Origin: Planctomycetota bacterium
GTDB lineage: Bacteria > Planctomycetota > SZUA-567 > H5-PLA8
Direction of reading: 5' to 3'
Length of the DNA stretch: 64,000 nucleotides
NCBI GenBank assembly: GCA_015075375.1
Contig: JABTUM010000001.1
Location: 863,201-927,200 of the forward strand
Shown here: positions 32,833-40,624 of the stretch, one piece after another
Layout: every line of letters begins with the position of its first letter
How positions within the stretch are numbered: the stretch's first letter is position 1
Made by a program: the position numbers and the translations under genes
Notes under the pieces: model-generated
Database searches by the model: none
The model's input: the letters and a program-made list of their open reading frames with translations, nothing else
What the model was told of the DNA's origin: nothing

Positions 32833-34248
32833 TTACTTCTTCACCCGCATGCCCGGGTACGCTTCATCGAACCACTTGTCCCAGCGCACGACATCGTCGC
32901 CGAAGTTCTGGCGGCTGATGTACTCGATCGACTCCAGCAGCACCGCCCGGCCTTCCTTGTCTTCGTCCTTGCGCAGATGGTACAGAAGCTTCTCCAGCGC
33001 ATCCTTGTGGAACTCCTTGAACGGCGTCTGCATCGGGTACAGGTAGCGCAAGGAGAAGATCGCCGAACGGATCACTTCCTTGACTTCCTTTTTCTGGGCC
33101 TGCGGATCGACGATGTCGAGTAGCAGCTTGGCCATCTTGGCCACCGAATCGGCGACCGGCGCGGGCTTGCGCACGCGCTGCGCGGCCAGCATGTAGCCCA
33201 CCGTCTTGGCGATCGTCTGCCGAATCTTCAGGTCGTTGGCGTAGGAGCCGCTCGCCGAATCGGCGTTATACATGTCCTCGAACGCTTTGATCAGGGCCGG
33301 AAGCGCCTCGTCTTTGCCCGTCACGCCCAGCGCTTCCACCGCCGCGATCAGCAGCACCGGCTTGCTTTCTTCCTTCAGGATCTTTTCGATCACCGGCAGC
33401 ACGCGATTGCCCGTGCGCACGCCGTTGGCTTCCAAGCGCGCCAGCGCCTTCATGCCTTCGGCGCGAATCTCAGCGTCCATCGCCTTCTCTTCCACGAGCT
33501 GAATCAAACGATTCACCGTCGGCGGAGTCACCAGCTTGTCGAGATCCTTGTCGATCCGGCTGAGCAGGGCGTAGAACGCCGAGAGCACCGCTTCCTTGAG
33601 CCGGTTGTCGAGGTTCACCTGAATCAGAATGTTGGCGAGCGTATCCAGGCAGGCGCCGTTGCCGACCTGGCCGATGGCGCGCACCGCCGTCTCGCGGATC
33701 AGCAAGTCGGGCATGTTGCCGGCCTGCCGGCCTTCTTCCGAGGCGATCTTCTGCAGCGCTTCCAGCGCGCGCTCTTCCGGAAGGCTGCTCAGCACCAGCG
33801 TGGCCCCGAAAACGCGGCAGATCTCGGCGCGGATGTGCGTCTCTTCCTTGTCGTCCGTCAGGTGCTTCGTGAAAACTTCCGTGTACTTTTTGGCCGCCAG
33901 ACGGTCGAGCGTGAAGAGATTGCCCTGCAACTGACCCAGCGCCTTGATACAGCCGATGCGGACGAACAGGTCGTCGTCCTTTTGCTGCACGACCCACAGC
34001 AGCGCGTCGACGACGTCGTTCTCGTTGACCTTGTCGCGGTCGCGCAGGCCGCCCAGCGAGCGTACGGCGTCCAGCCGGTCTTCGGGATAGCCCGTGCGCT
34101 TCTTGGCGATGGAAACCAATTCGGCGACGGTCTTTTCCTGCTTGGCCGCTGCGCCTTGCGCCCGCGCCGGCGCATGCGCCGCCACGGCCACGAGCACCGC
34201 CAGCAACCCCGCGAGTGGGATACCCGGACTCATGCCTCGACGGAGCAT
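32833..34248 (-). CDS. Secreted HEAT-repeat protein, second
   Basis: A 471-residue protein with an N-terminal signal peptide (LRRGMSPGIPLAGLLAVLVAVAAHAPARAQG). The remainder is a repeated helical solenoid with typical HEAT cores: LDAVRSLGGLRD, IGCIKALGQLQ, IRETAVRAIGQVGN, IRAEGMKALARLE, LLIAAVEALGV. The C-terminal half has further repeats (ALEKLLYHLRKDED, ALLESIEYISR). It is not obviously similar to the HEAT protein at 15858-16925 beyond the repeat type. GGAGGG precedes ATG 34248 at good distance. The role is likely a periplasmic scaffold, but nothing in the context specifies partners. Confidence 0.85.
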   Translation of the reverse strand: MLRRGMSPGIPLAGLLAVLVAVAAHAPARAQGAAAKQEKTVAELVSIAKKRTGYPEDRLDAVRSLGGLRDRDKVNENDVVDALLWVVQQKDDDLFVRIGCIKALGQLQGNLFTLDRLAAKKYTEVFTKHLTDDKEETHIRAEICRVFGATLVLSSLPEERALEALQKIASEEGRQAGNMPDLLIRETAVRAIGQVGNGACLDTLANILIQVNLDNRLKEAVLSAFYALLSRIDKDLDKLVTPPTVNRLIQLVEEKAMDAEIRAEGMKALARLEANGVRTGNRVLPVIEKILKEESKPVLLIAAVEALGVTGKDEALPALIKAFEDMYNADSASGSYANDLKIRQTIAKTVGYMLAAQRVRKPAPVADSVAKMAKLLLDIVDPQAQKKEVKEVIRSAIFSLRYLYPMQTPFKEFHKDALEKLLYHLRKDEDKEGRAVLLESIEYISRQNFGDDVVRWDKWFDEAYPGMRVKK

Positions 34249-34427
34249 ACGAACACCCTCCAAGCGACGGCCGCCGCGAGGCGCCGTTCGTGCCGCGAAA
34301 ACCGACTCCAAATGCAGTGCAGACCAAGGATTTGTATGAACGCCAGGCTACCCTGTCAATCCGAAAAGCCCAGCCCGTCCCAGACCCCTTGCCACTCCTG
34401 AGACGAACGCCCAACGCACCTCGTGAC

Positions 34428-35255
34428 CTAAAATCGCTGTGCTTCCAGAAACGCCTGCGCTTCTTCGAAGCGGTCGAAGCGCTTTTCCAGCGCCCGAAAC
34501 CGCGCGCCGTGCATGCAGCGCTTGCCGTCCTGACGCCGCCCGATGCCCAGATATTTATGCAACAGCTCGTGATACATCAAATAATCGAGCACAAAAAGCG
34601 GGACGTGCTCCGCATCGAATACGCGGCTGACGATCAGGCGATCGTCCTCGGGCGTATAGCTGCCCAGGATGCGCCGCGAACGCTTGGGGCTCCAGCACAA
34701 CTTCGGGCGCGCAAGTTGGCCCTCGAAATACGAGCGGTTGATGCGGTCGAAGCTCTCGTCCAGCGAGCGGAAGCGGCCGGGGCCGCTGCGCGCGCGCGGC
34801 GAGGGCCGGCGCACCCCTGGCAGACGAAAGACCTGCGGCGGCAATCCCGCGATGAACGCGTCGTACGCCCCGCGTTCGACGCCGGCCTTGGCCCGGCGCG
34901 TCCGCGCGAGCATCAAGTGGCACGCCTGCGTGATCACCGCCTCGCCCGCCAGGCGAAACGCGATGTGAAAGCGCAGCATCGCCTGCCCGTCGGCCGCGAT
35001 TCGGAAGCTGTACAAGGTGCTGCGAAACGGCCGGAAGCTCACCTTTGCGCGCTGGATCTGCCGCGCGCGGCGTTCGTGTGCGGCGGCGATGAAGAGTTCG
35101 GCCACACGGCGCTCGAAGGCCGGATCGCGCACCCGCGCCAGACGAAAGAGCGATGCGGCATGCGGCTCGACGTTTTCGGCGGGTGAAGCCGCTTCAACCG
35201 GCGGCGCGGCGGCCGCGGAGGGCGGATCGGCAAAAACGAAACTCAACTGCCGCAT
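34428..35255 (-). CDS. SprT-like zinc metallopeptidase domain protein
   Basis: A 275-residue protein. The C-terminal domain carries MYHELLHKYLG, an HExxH zinc site, and GKRCMHGARFRALEKRF, which supplies the likely third histidine. Before it, INRSYFEGQLARPKLCWSPKRSRRILGSYTPEDDRLIVSRVF is the SprT-like lead-in (NxxYFxGxL...LxWSxxxxR). The N-terminal ~130 residues (VEPHAASLFRLARVRD, LAGEAVITQACHLMLARTRRAK) are rich in Arg and Ala and have no named match. Eukaryotic SprT proteins process DNA-protein crosslinks, but bacterial SprT activity is poorly known, so no function is claimed. It starts at ATG 35255 on a unit of its own. Confidence 0.75.
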   Translation of the reverse strand: MRQLSFVFADPPSAAAAPPVEAASPAENVEPHAASLFRLARVRDPAFERRVAELFIAAAHERRARQIQRAKVSFRPFRSTLYSFRIAADGQAMLRFHIAFRLAGEAVITQACHLMLARTRRAKAGVERGAYDAFIAGLPPQVFRLPGVRRPSPRARSGPGRFRSLDESFDRINRSYFEGQLARPKLCWSPKRSRRILGSYTPEDDRLIVSRVFDAEHVPLFVLDYLMYHELLHKYLGIGRRQDGKRCMHGARFRALEKRFDRFEEAQAFLEAQRF

Positions 35256-35408
35256 AACAGCCCGTTAAAAAAGGGTACGGCCCGGTTCGCCCCCCACGGC
35301 AACCTTTTATGTTCTTGACGTGCCGGGCGCTTTTGATGAAAGATACGAGCCGGATTACGTTTGTCGAGACGGGAAAAGTACTTCCCACATACCTACGCGA
35401 GGGCCTGC

Positions 35409-35894
35409 ATGCGCAGCCGCAAACGACGTTCGATGCGCAGCGTCCTGCCGCCCGACCTCCGGCGCTATTACTCCGAAGGCGGATGCCGTTCCGTTTTCCG
35501 TTCGCTGGACGTTCCGCTCGGATCCCCCGGCGCGTTCGAAGTTGAGTTCTGCCAGGACATCCTCGCCCGCGCGCCCGAGCACTTCGAAACGCTCGCGTTG
35601 CTGGGCGAAGCGTACGTCCGCCGCGGCGATTACGAAAAAAGCCTTGAGACGGACCTGCGCCTGATCGGCATGCGGCCTGAAAGTTCCATCGCCCATTACA
35701 ACCTCGCGTGCAGCTACGCGCTCAACCGGAATAAAGAAGAAGCGTTGCAGGCGCTGCTAAAGGCCGTCGCGCGCGGCTACAACGACGTCGAGCACCTGCG
35801 CCAGGACCGTGATCTCAAGATTCTGCATACCGATCCGCGCTTCCAGACGCTGGTCAAGAAGCTGCGCCGTAAGAAGAGTCGCTCGAAGGCCTGA
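35409..35894 (+). CDS. TPR-repeat protein
   Basis: A 161-residue protein. An arginine-rich N-terminal stretch precedes three TPR units: PEHFETLALLGEAYVRRGDYEKSLETDLRLIG, PESSIAHYNLACSYALNRNKEEALQALLKAV and a diverged third. The ending EHLRQDRDLKILHTDPRFQTLVKKLR is a familiar end for small TPR proteins in this sort of genome. The start could be the ATG at 35409 (used) or 35433; the ORF from 35361 adds a leader that overlaps the spacer. It is divergent from the SprT-like gene. It should be a protein-binding scaffold; the partner is unknown. Confidence 0.75.
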   Translation: MRSRKRRSMRSVLPPDLRRYYSEGGCRSVFRSLDVPLGSPGAFEVEFCQDILARAPEHFETLALLGEAYVRRGDYEKSLETDLRLIGMRPESSIAHYNLACSYALNRNKEEALQALLKAVARGYNDVEHLRQDRDLKILHTDPRFQTLVKKLRRKKSRSKA

Positions 35895-35965
35895 CCTGCC
35901 CTCGACGCCAATCACCCCGCGCTCTACACTGAATGCGCTTAAATTCTCGAATCGAGGCCAAAGCC

Positions 35966-36145
35966 ATGCGCCAAATCGCTCGGACGTTGCGCCGTTGGGC
36001 CGTATTGACCTTCGCGGTGGGCTTGTTGCTGGGCGCCACGGGATGCCCGCGCAATCAAAGCACGCTCGACGACCGGACGCTGGAACAGAAGCCTCACGTC
36101 GAAACCGACAAGCCGGTGGATCGCAGCGATCCGTTCCGTCCTTAA
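35966..36145 (+). CDS. Small lipoprotein
   Basis: A 59-residue protein with a lipoprotein signal peptide: RRWAVLTFAVGLLLGATGC, with the lipobox LGATGC, so Cys27 would be the first mature residue. The mature peptide of 33 residues (PRNQSTLDDRTLEQKPHVETDKPVDRSDPFRP) is acidic and proline-rich, with no fold. Two starts are possible (35933 and 35966); 35966 gives the proper positively charged n-region. No family is recognised. It is in the same direction as the TPR gene, 71 bp downstream. Confidence 0.65.
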   Translation: MRQIARTLRRWAVLTFAVGLLLGATGCPRNQSTLDDRTLEQKPHVETDKPVDRSDPFRP

Positions 36146-36324
36146 CCGGCGGCGCCGCACACGTGCGCAGATTATTCTCGTGCACTTCTCCGCGCGAATT
36201 AACCGCTTCACCCACGGATAATCCGGAATCTCATCCGGCTCAGAAGCGAAACGCTCTGTACACCCGCCCGCTCCAGAATTAGGTTTTACCCGTCTTCGAT
36301 AGGACGGATGGGGGGAACCATACC

Positions 36325-38817
36325 GTGTCCACGGAAGCGACTGTTTTAAGCTGCCCCGGTTGCGGGAAAAAGCTGAAGGCCGACGCCGCGCATAAGCGCA
36401 TCAAGTGCCCCGGCTGCGAACGCGTGATCGACGTCGAGAAAGCCGCCGGCGACGAGTTCACGGTCGAAGAAATGGACCTCGATCTCGGCGCCCTCAAGCC
36501 GCCCCCCAAGCCCGAAGACCTCAGCGACGCCGACAAAGCCGCGCGCATCCGCGCGCTCGAGAAGGAACTCGAAGACCTCAACGTCCGCTGGATGGCCGAA
36601 CGCCAATCGACCAAGCAGGCGCAGGCCGACCGCAACAAGACCGGCGAAGAAAAGCGCAAGCTCGAAGGCGAAAACGCGGAACTGCGCAGCCTGCTGAAAG
36701 CTGCCCTGGAGGACAACCAGGCGGCCTCGGGCGCCGACGCGGGCGCGCAAGCCGACGTGCAGAAGACCGTCGACGATTTGGCGGCGAGCCTGAAGGAAGC
36801 GCGCGCCGAGCGCGAAGCCGCGCAGCACGAGCGCGACCGCCTGGCCGGAGCGCTGAAGGAACTCGAGAACCGCGCCGCCGACCTTGAGCAGAAGATGGCC
36901 GCAGCGAGCGCGCAGGGCGAAGCCGCGGCCGGCGAGCGCGCCGAATTCGCGCAGGCCAAGGCCGCGCTGGAAGGCCGCATTGCCGAAATCGAGACGCGCT
37001 TCAAGAAGGAGAAGGAGGGCCGCGACGGCCTTCAGAAAGAGCGCGACGGACTGGCCAAGAGCAAAGGCGAACTGGAAGGCAAGGTCGCCGAGCTGAAGGC
37101 GCGCGTCCAGGAGTACGAAGCCGCGCCGAAGGCGCAGGACGAACTGACCGGCGAAAACCGCGAACTCAAGAGCCAACTCGCCCGGCTGCAGACGCAGACC
37201 GAAGCCGACCGCAAGCAAATCGAGGATGCCGCCCGCCGCAGGGAAGCCCTGGAGCAGGAAAGTTCGGATCTCGAAGCGCGGATCGCGGAACTGGAGCAAA
37301 AGGGGCGCGCGGAAGCCGAAGCGCGCGAAGCGCTGCAAAAAGAGCGCGACGAACTGGCGCGCCTCAAGAGCGAGCAGGGCGCGCAGGTGGCGCAGTTGGA
37401 GGCGCGCGCCAAGAGCGGGCAGGAGCGCGAGGAAAGCCTGCGCATCGAGCGCGACGAATTGCAGGAAGCGCGGCAGACCCTGGAAGCCAAGGCCACCGAG
37501 CTGGCGCAGCGTCTGGCCGGCGAAGCCGAAGCCCGCCAGGAATTGCGCGCGGAGCGCAACACGCTCGCCGACGCGCGCCGCGAGCTGGACGCGAAGCTCG
37601 CCGGACTGGAAGCCAGCCTGAAATCGCAGCGCGAACATCTCGAGGGCGCGACCAAAGAACGAGACGAGTTGCAGCACGAGCGCAACGAACTGGAAGCCAA
37701 AGTCGCCGAACTCGAACGGCGCCTGGGCTCGGAACGCGGCGCCAAGGCGGACATCGCGCGCAAAGAGAAGGAACTCGCGCAGTTGCGCAACGAACTCGAA
37801 GGCCGCATCGCGGACCTTGAGACCAAGCTGAAAATCGCCGAGGAAGCCAAGCGTACCGCGCGCCAGGAGAAGGACGAACTTTCCGACACCGTGAGCGAGC
37901 GCGAGGCCAAGATTGCACAGCTCGAATCCAAGCTTTCGTCGGCCGAGGAAGCGCGCACGCAGGCGCAAGGCGAGCGCGACGAACTTTCCTCCGCTCGCGG
38001 CGAACTGGATGCGAAGGTCGCGGAACTCCAAGCCCGTCTGCGCAACGAAGCCGACGCCAAGGAAACGCTGCAAGGCGAACGCGACCGGGCCCGCCGCGAA
38101 GCCGAAGCGCGCAGCAAGCACGCGCTCGCCGTCCAGGCCCAGCTTACCGAAGTCGTCGAACGGACCGCCGCGAACCTCGATGCGCTGCGCGAAGAGCACC
38201 GCGCGCTGCAGGCCGAATCGCAAGCGCGCTACGAAGAGGTTCTCTCCAAGGCCCGCGCCACGGCCAAGCGCATGAAAGAGGCGCTGGAGAAGGCCGACCA
38301 GTGGGAAGCCACCGTCGAAGAAGGCCGGCAGTCCATTGCCGAACGCCAGGCCGCCTTGGGCGAGAAGATTCAGCGTGTCCTCGCGCAGCCGGGCGCCGTA
38401 GAACCGCCGCAGCCCGAGCCCGAGCCGGAAGCGCCGCGGCCGCAGGAACCCGAGGCGCCGAAGCCGGCTGCTCGCGCGGCGCAGGAACCGCCAGAGGCGC
38501 CGCCCGGCGCCGCCGTTTCCAGCACGCCCGAGCCGCTCGCGGACCTCGAACCGGAAGTCGATGCCGAAGTCGATGAGGAAGAAGAAGCTGAAGTAGAAGA
38601 AGAGTCCGCGCCGGTCGAATCGGCCGAACCGCAAAAGCAGGAAGTGGCCGCCGAATCGAAGGCGGAGGAAAAGAAGCCCGCACCCGCCCCGTCACGCACC
38701 GCTCCCGCGCCGGCGGGTGTTCAAAATCAGCCCGATGCCGGACGCAAACGCCGCCCGGAAACGAGCGCTCCGCCCAAAAAGAAAGGCGGCTTTCTCGGCG
38801 GTATTTTCGGCCGCTGA
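36325..38817 (+). CDS. Zinc-ribbon coiled-coil protein, unknown function
   Basis: An 830-residue protein. A zinc ribbon at residues 10-34 (CPGCGKK...CPGCERV) is followed by an uninterrupted heptad-rich coiled coil of about 550 residues with repeated Ala/Glu/Arg blocks (ERDELxxxRxELExKVAELE type). A proline/glutamate-rich region (PPQPEPEPEAPRPQEPEAP) and a final basic tail ending KKKGGFLGGIFGR follow. The last feature, a Gly/Phe-rich end, may be a docking peptide. No ATPase motif is present, so it is not an SMC protein. GGGGG precedes GTG 36325. The long opposite-strand ORF is a codon-bias shadow. Function is unknown; a structural or scaffold role is plausible. Confidence 0.8.
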   Translation: MSTEATVLSCPGCGKKLKADAAHKRIKCPGCERVIDVEKAAGDEFTVEEMDLDLGALKPPPKPEDLSDADKAARIRALEKELEDLNVRWMAERQSTKQAQADRNKTGEEKRKLEGENAELRSLLKAALEDNQAASGADAGAQADVQKTVDDLAASLKEARAEREAAQHERDRLAGALKELENRAADLEQKMAAASAQGEAAAGERAEFAQAKAALEGRIAEIETRFKKEKEGRDGLQKERDGLAKSKGELEGKVAELKARVQEYEAAPKAQDELTGENRELKSQLARLQTQTEADRKQIEDAARRREALEQESSDLEARIAELEQKGRAEAEAREALQKERDELARLKSEQGAQVAQLEARAKSGQEREESLRIERDELQEARQTLEAKATELAQRLAGEAEARQELRAERNTLADARRELDAKLAGLEASLKSQREHLEGATKERDELQHERNELEAKVAELERRLGSERGAKADIARKEKELAQLRNELEGRIADLETKLKIAEEAKRTARQEKDELSDTVSEREAKIAQLESKLSSAEEARTQAQGERDELSSARGELDAKVAELQARLRNEADAKETLQGERDRARREAEARSKHALAVQAQLTEVVERTAANLDALREEHRALQAESQARYEEVLSKARATAKRMKEALEKADQWEATVEEGRQSIAERQAALGEKIQRVLAQPGAVEPPQPEPEPEAPRPQEPEAPKPAARAAQEPPEAPPGAAVSSTPEPLADLEPEVDAEVDEEEEAEVEEESAPVESAEPQKQEVAAESKAEEKKPAPAPSRTAPAPAGVQNQPDAGRKRRPETSAPPKKKGGFLGGIFGR

Positions 38818-39019
38818 CCTCCGCCAGATGCCCGTATAAAGAAATGCGTTCCCGAAGCGGAAAAGGCTTGGCAGTCCGAAAGCTTCGGATAAACGCTGTT
38901 CTGCATCTTTCCTTCATGCGGGCTTGACTCTTTTCGCGACGATGGCCTCGCAACCTATGCACCCGGCCGGGCTTGGGCGAGGCAGCGGATCGCCCAGCCC
39001 CAGCTGAAAGGATCGCCCC

Positions 39020-40129
39020 ATGAAAGCCGTCGGCATCACCCCGCGCAAACCTCACACGGCCCGACTGGTCGAGCTTCCCGAGCCGAAGGTAGGCGAGGTT
39101 CCGAACGGCCGCGGCGTGAAGGTCAAGATTCTCAAGGTGGGCGTGGACGGAACCGACAAAGAACTTCATTTGGGCGAATACGGCGCGCCGCCGCCTGGAT
39201 ACGACTTCCTCGTCACCGGCCACGAATGCTTCGGACAAGTGGTCGAAGTCGGCCCAAAGGTGAAGGAGTTCAAGCGCGGCGATTTCGTCGTCCCCACCGT
39301 GCGCCGGCCCGGCGGTTCGCTCTTCGATACCATCGGCACCTACGACATGACCAGCGAAGAGACCTACTACGAACGCGGCATCAACCTCCGCCACGGCTAC
39401 CTGACCGAGTATTTCGTCGACGACCCCGAGTACCTCGTCAAGGTGCCCAAAGGGTTGCAGCACATCGCCATTCTGCTCGAGCCGATGAGCATCTGCATCA
39501 AGGGCATCCTGCAGGCGTACGAAATCAACCGGCGGCTCAAGGTCTGGAAGCCGTCCCGCGTGGCCGTCATGGGCGCCGGTCCGATCGGACTCCTCACCGC
39601 GCTGGCTTACCGCATCCGCAACCTGGAAACCGTGGTCTTCGGCGTCGAGAAGCGGCCCTACCGCAATGCGGAACTGCTCGACGAGATCGGCGCCACCTAC
39701 TACAGCGTGCAGGACCGCCCGCTCGCCGAAGAAGTCAAAAAGAACGGACCCTTCGATATGGTCTTCGAAGCCACCGGCTTCTCGCCCGTCGTCTTCGACG
39801 CCATGTCCGCGCTGGCCAAGAACGGAGCCTTGATCCTCAGCTCCGTCACCGGCGGGCACCGCAAGTGCGAAGTCGAAGCCGACCGCTTGAACATCGAGTT
39901 CGTCCTTGGCAACAAGGTCATGTTCGGCACCGTCAACGCGCACCGCGGCTATTTCGAAGAGGGCTTGAAGGACTTCGCGATGTCCGAAGCCGCCTATCCC
40001 GGCTGGCTCACCAAACTGCTTTCGCATCCCGTCGATGGGTTGGAGAACTGGAAAGAACAGATCCGGATCCTCTTCGAGATCAAGGACTGCACCAAAGCGT
40101 ATCTGAACGTGGCTCAGCCGGAGGCCTAA
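39020..40129 (+). CDS. gdh: Glucose 1-dehydrogenase-type medium-chain dehydrogenase
   Basis: A 369-residue MDR-family enzyme. The N-terminus MKAVGITPRKPHTARLVELPEP and VGVDGTDKELHLGEYGAPPPGYDFLVTGHECFGQVVEVG fit the glucose dehydrogenase (C-terminal GluDH_C) subgroup of Sulfolobus and Haloferax. The usual zinc-ligand cysteine is replaced by Asp43 (GVDGTD), as in the Haloferax mediterranei enzyme, and His68-Glu69 form the rest of the site. The structural zinc lobe has no cysteines (RRPGGSLFDTIGTYDMTSEE). The Rossmann motif GAGPIGLLTALAYR is intact. It should oxidise an aldose to a lactone with NAD(P). A perfect terminator follows. Confidence 0.88.
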   Translation: MKAVGITPRKPHTARLVELPEPKVGEVPNGRGVKVKILKVGVDGTDKELHLGEYGAPPPGYDFLVTGHECFGQVVEVGPKVKEFKRGDFVVPTVRRPGGSLFDTIGTYDMTSEETYYERGINLRHGYLTEYFVDDPEYLVKVPKGLQHIAILLEPMSICIKGILQAYEINRRLKVWKPSRVAVMGAGPIGLLTALAYRIRNLETVVFGVEKRPYRNAELLDEIGATYYSVQDRPLAEEVKKNGPFDMVFEATGFSPVVFDAMSALAKNGALILSSVTGGHRKCEVEADRLNIEFVLGNKVMFGTVNAHRGYFEEGLKDFAMSEAAYPGWLTKLLSHPVDGLENWKEQIRILFEIKDCTKAYLNVAQPEA

Positions 40130-40164
40130 CGGAGCGCAGGGAGCTACCCTATTAGGTTAGGTGA

Positions 40165-40203
40165 ACGGGTGGCGTTCCCGCGAACGCCACCCGTGTGCTT
40201 TTT
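40165..40203 (+). terminator. Intrinsic terminator of the glucose dehydrogenase-type gene
   Basis: ACGGGTGGCGTTC (40165-40177) and GAACGCCACCCGT (40182-40194) form a perfect 13-bp stem with a CCGC loop, followed by GTGCTTTTT. This is the strongest terminator in the window. It rules out a translated ORF start at 40169. Confidence 0.92.
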
Positions 40204-40327
40204 GGGCGAGCTGTTCCAGAAGCCGGGAATCTTTAATCCTACGATCTGGACCCGATTCAGGGCCCCTCCCACAACTCCCTTTAATAGCTCGACTTATGTT
40301 TTGCCCACGTGCGGCACACGAATTGAT

Positions 40328-40618
40328 ATGAGTAGGCTCAGCGTAGCTTTCAAGAAAGGGATCGCCCCTATGCTAGCCGCACCGGAATCCAGACTTAGGC
40401 GTCGCAAAGCCAAGCGCACTTCGGGCGAGTACCGAGTCGAGGCGCTACCCGAAGCGCCTCAGCAGCCGGGCAGATCGTTGGGCGGAAGCGTGGAAGCCGG
40501 GTGGCCGTCCATGCGCGCGTCTCGAGAACTGGGCCGCGAATACATCGGTTCGCTGAAGCAATTGCTGCTGACCCGTGCCGTCAAAGGCGGCGGCAAGGGC
40601 TCCGCGCCGAAGGCGTAA
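40328..40618 (+). CDS. Small basic hypothetical protein
   Basis: A 96-residue reading frame with an arginine- and lysine-rich core (ESRLRRRKAKRTSGEYRVEALP) and a C-terminal RAVKGGGKGSAPKA. Two starts are possible: ATG 40328 (used) and ATG 40370 (with AAAGGG upstream). A longer in-frame version from 40169 is excluded, because it would run through the terminator hairpin. I cannot name a family. The gene lies between the terminator and a convergent sulfatase, with no clear promoter, so it may not be real. It is included because the frame is open and the basic composition is coherent. Confidence 0.4.
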   Translation: MSRLSVAFKKGIAPMLAAPESRLRRRKAKRTSGEYRVEALPEAPQQPGRSLGGSVEAGWPSMRASRELGREYIGSLKQLLLTRAVKGGGKGSAPKA

Positions 40619-40624
40619 GAAGAG

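Noticed and set aside
36346..38634. 762-residue ORF opposite the zinc-ribbon coiled-coil gene
   Set aside because: Repeated Phe/Leu/Arg composition follows from reading the Glu/Ala/Lys coiled coil on the wrong strand.
40169..40327. N-terminal part of an ORF starting inside the gdh terminator
   Set aside because: Its first codons lie in the perfect 13-bp hairpin and T tract, which ends transcription; a later start was used.
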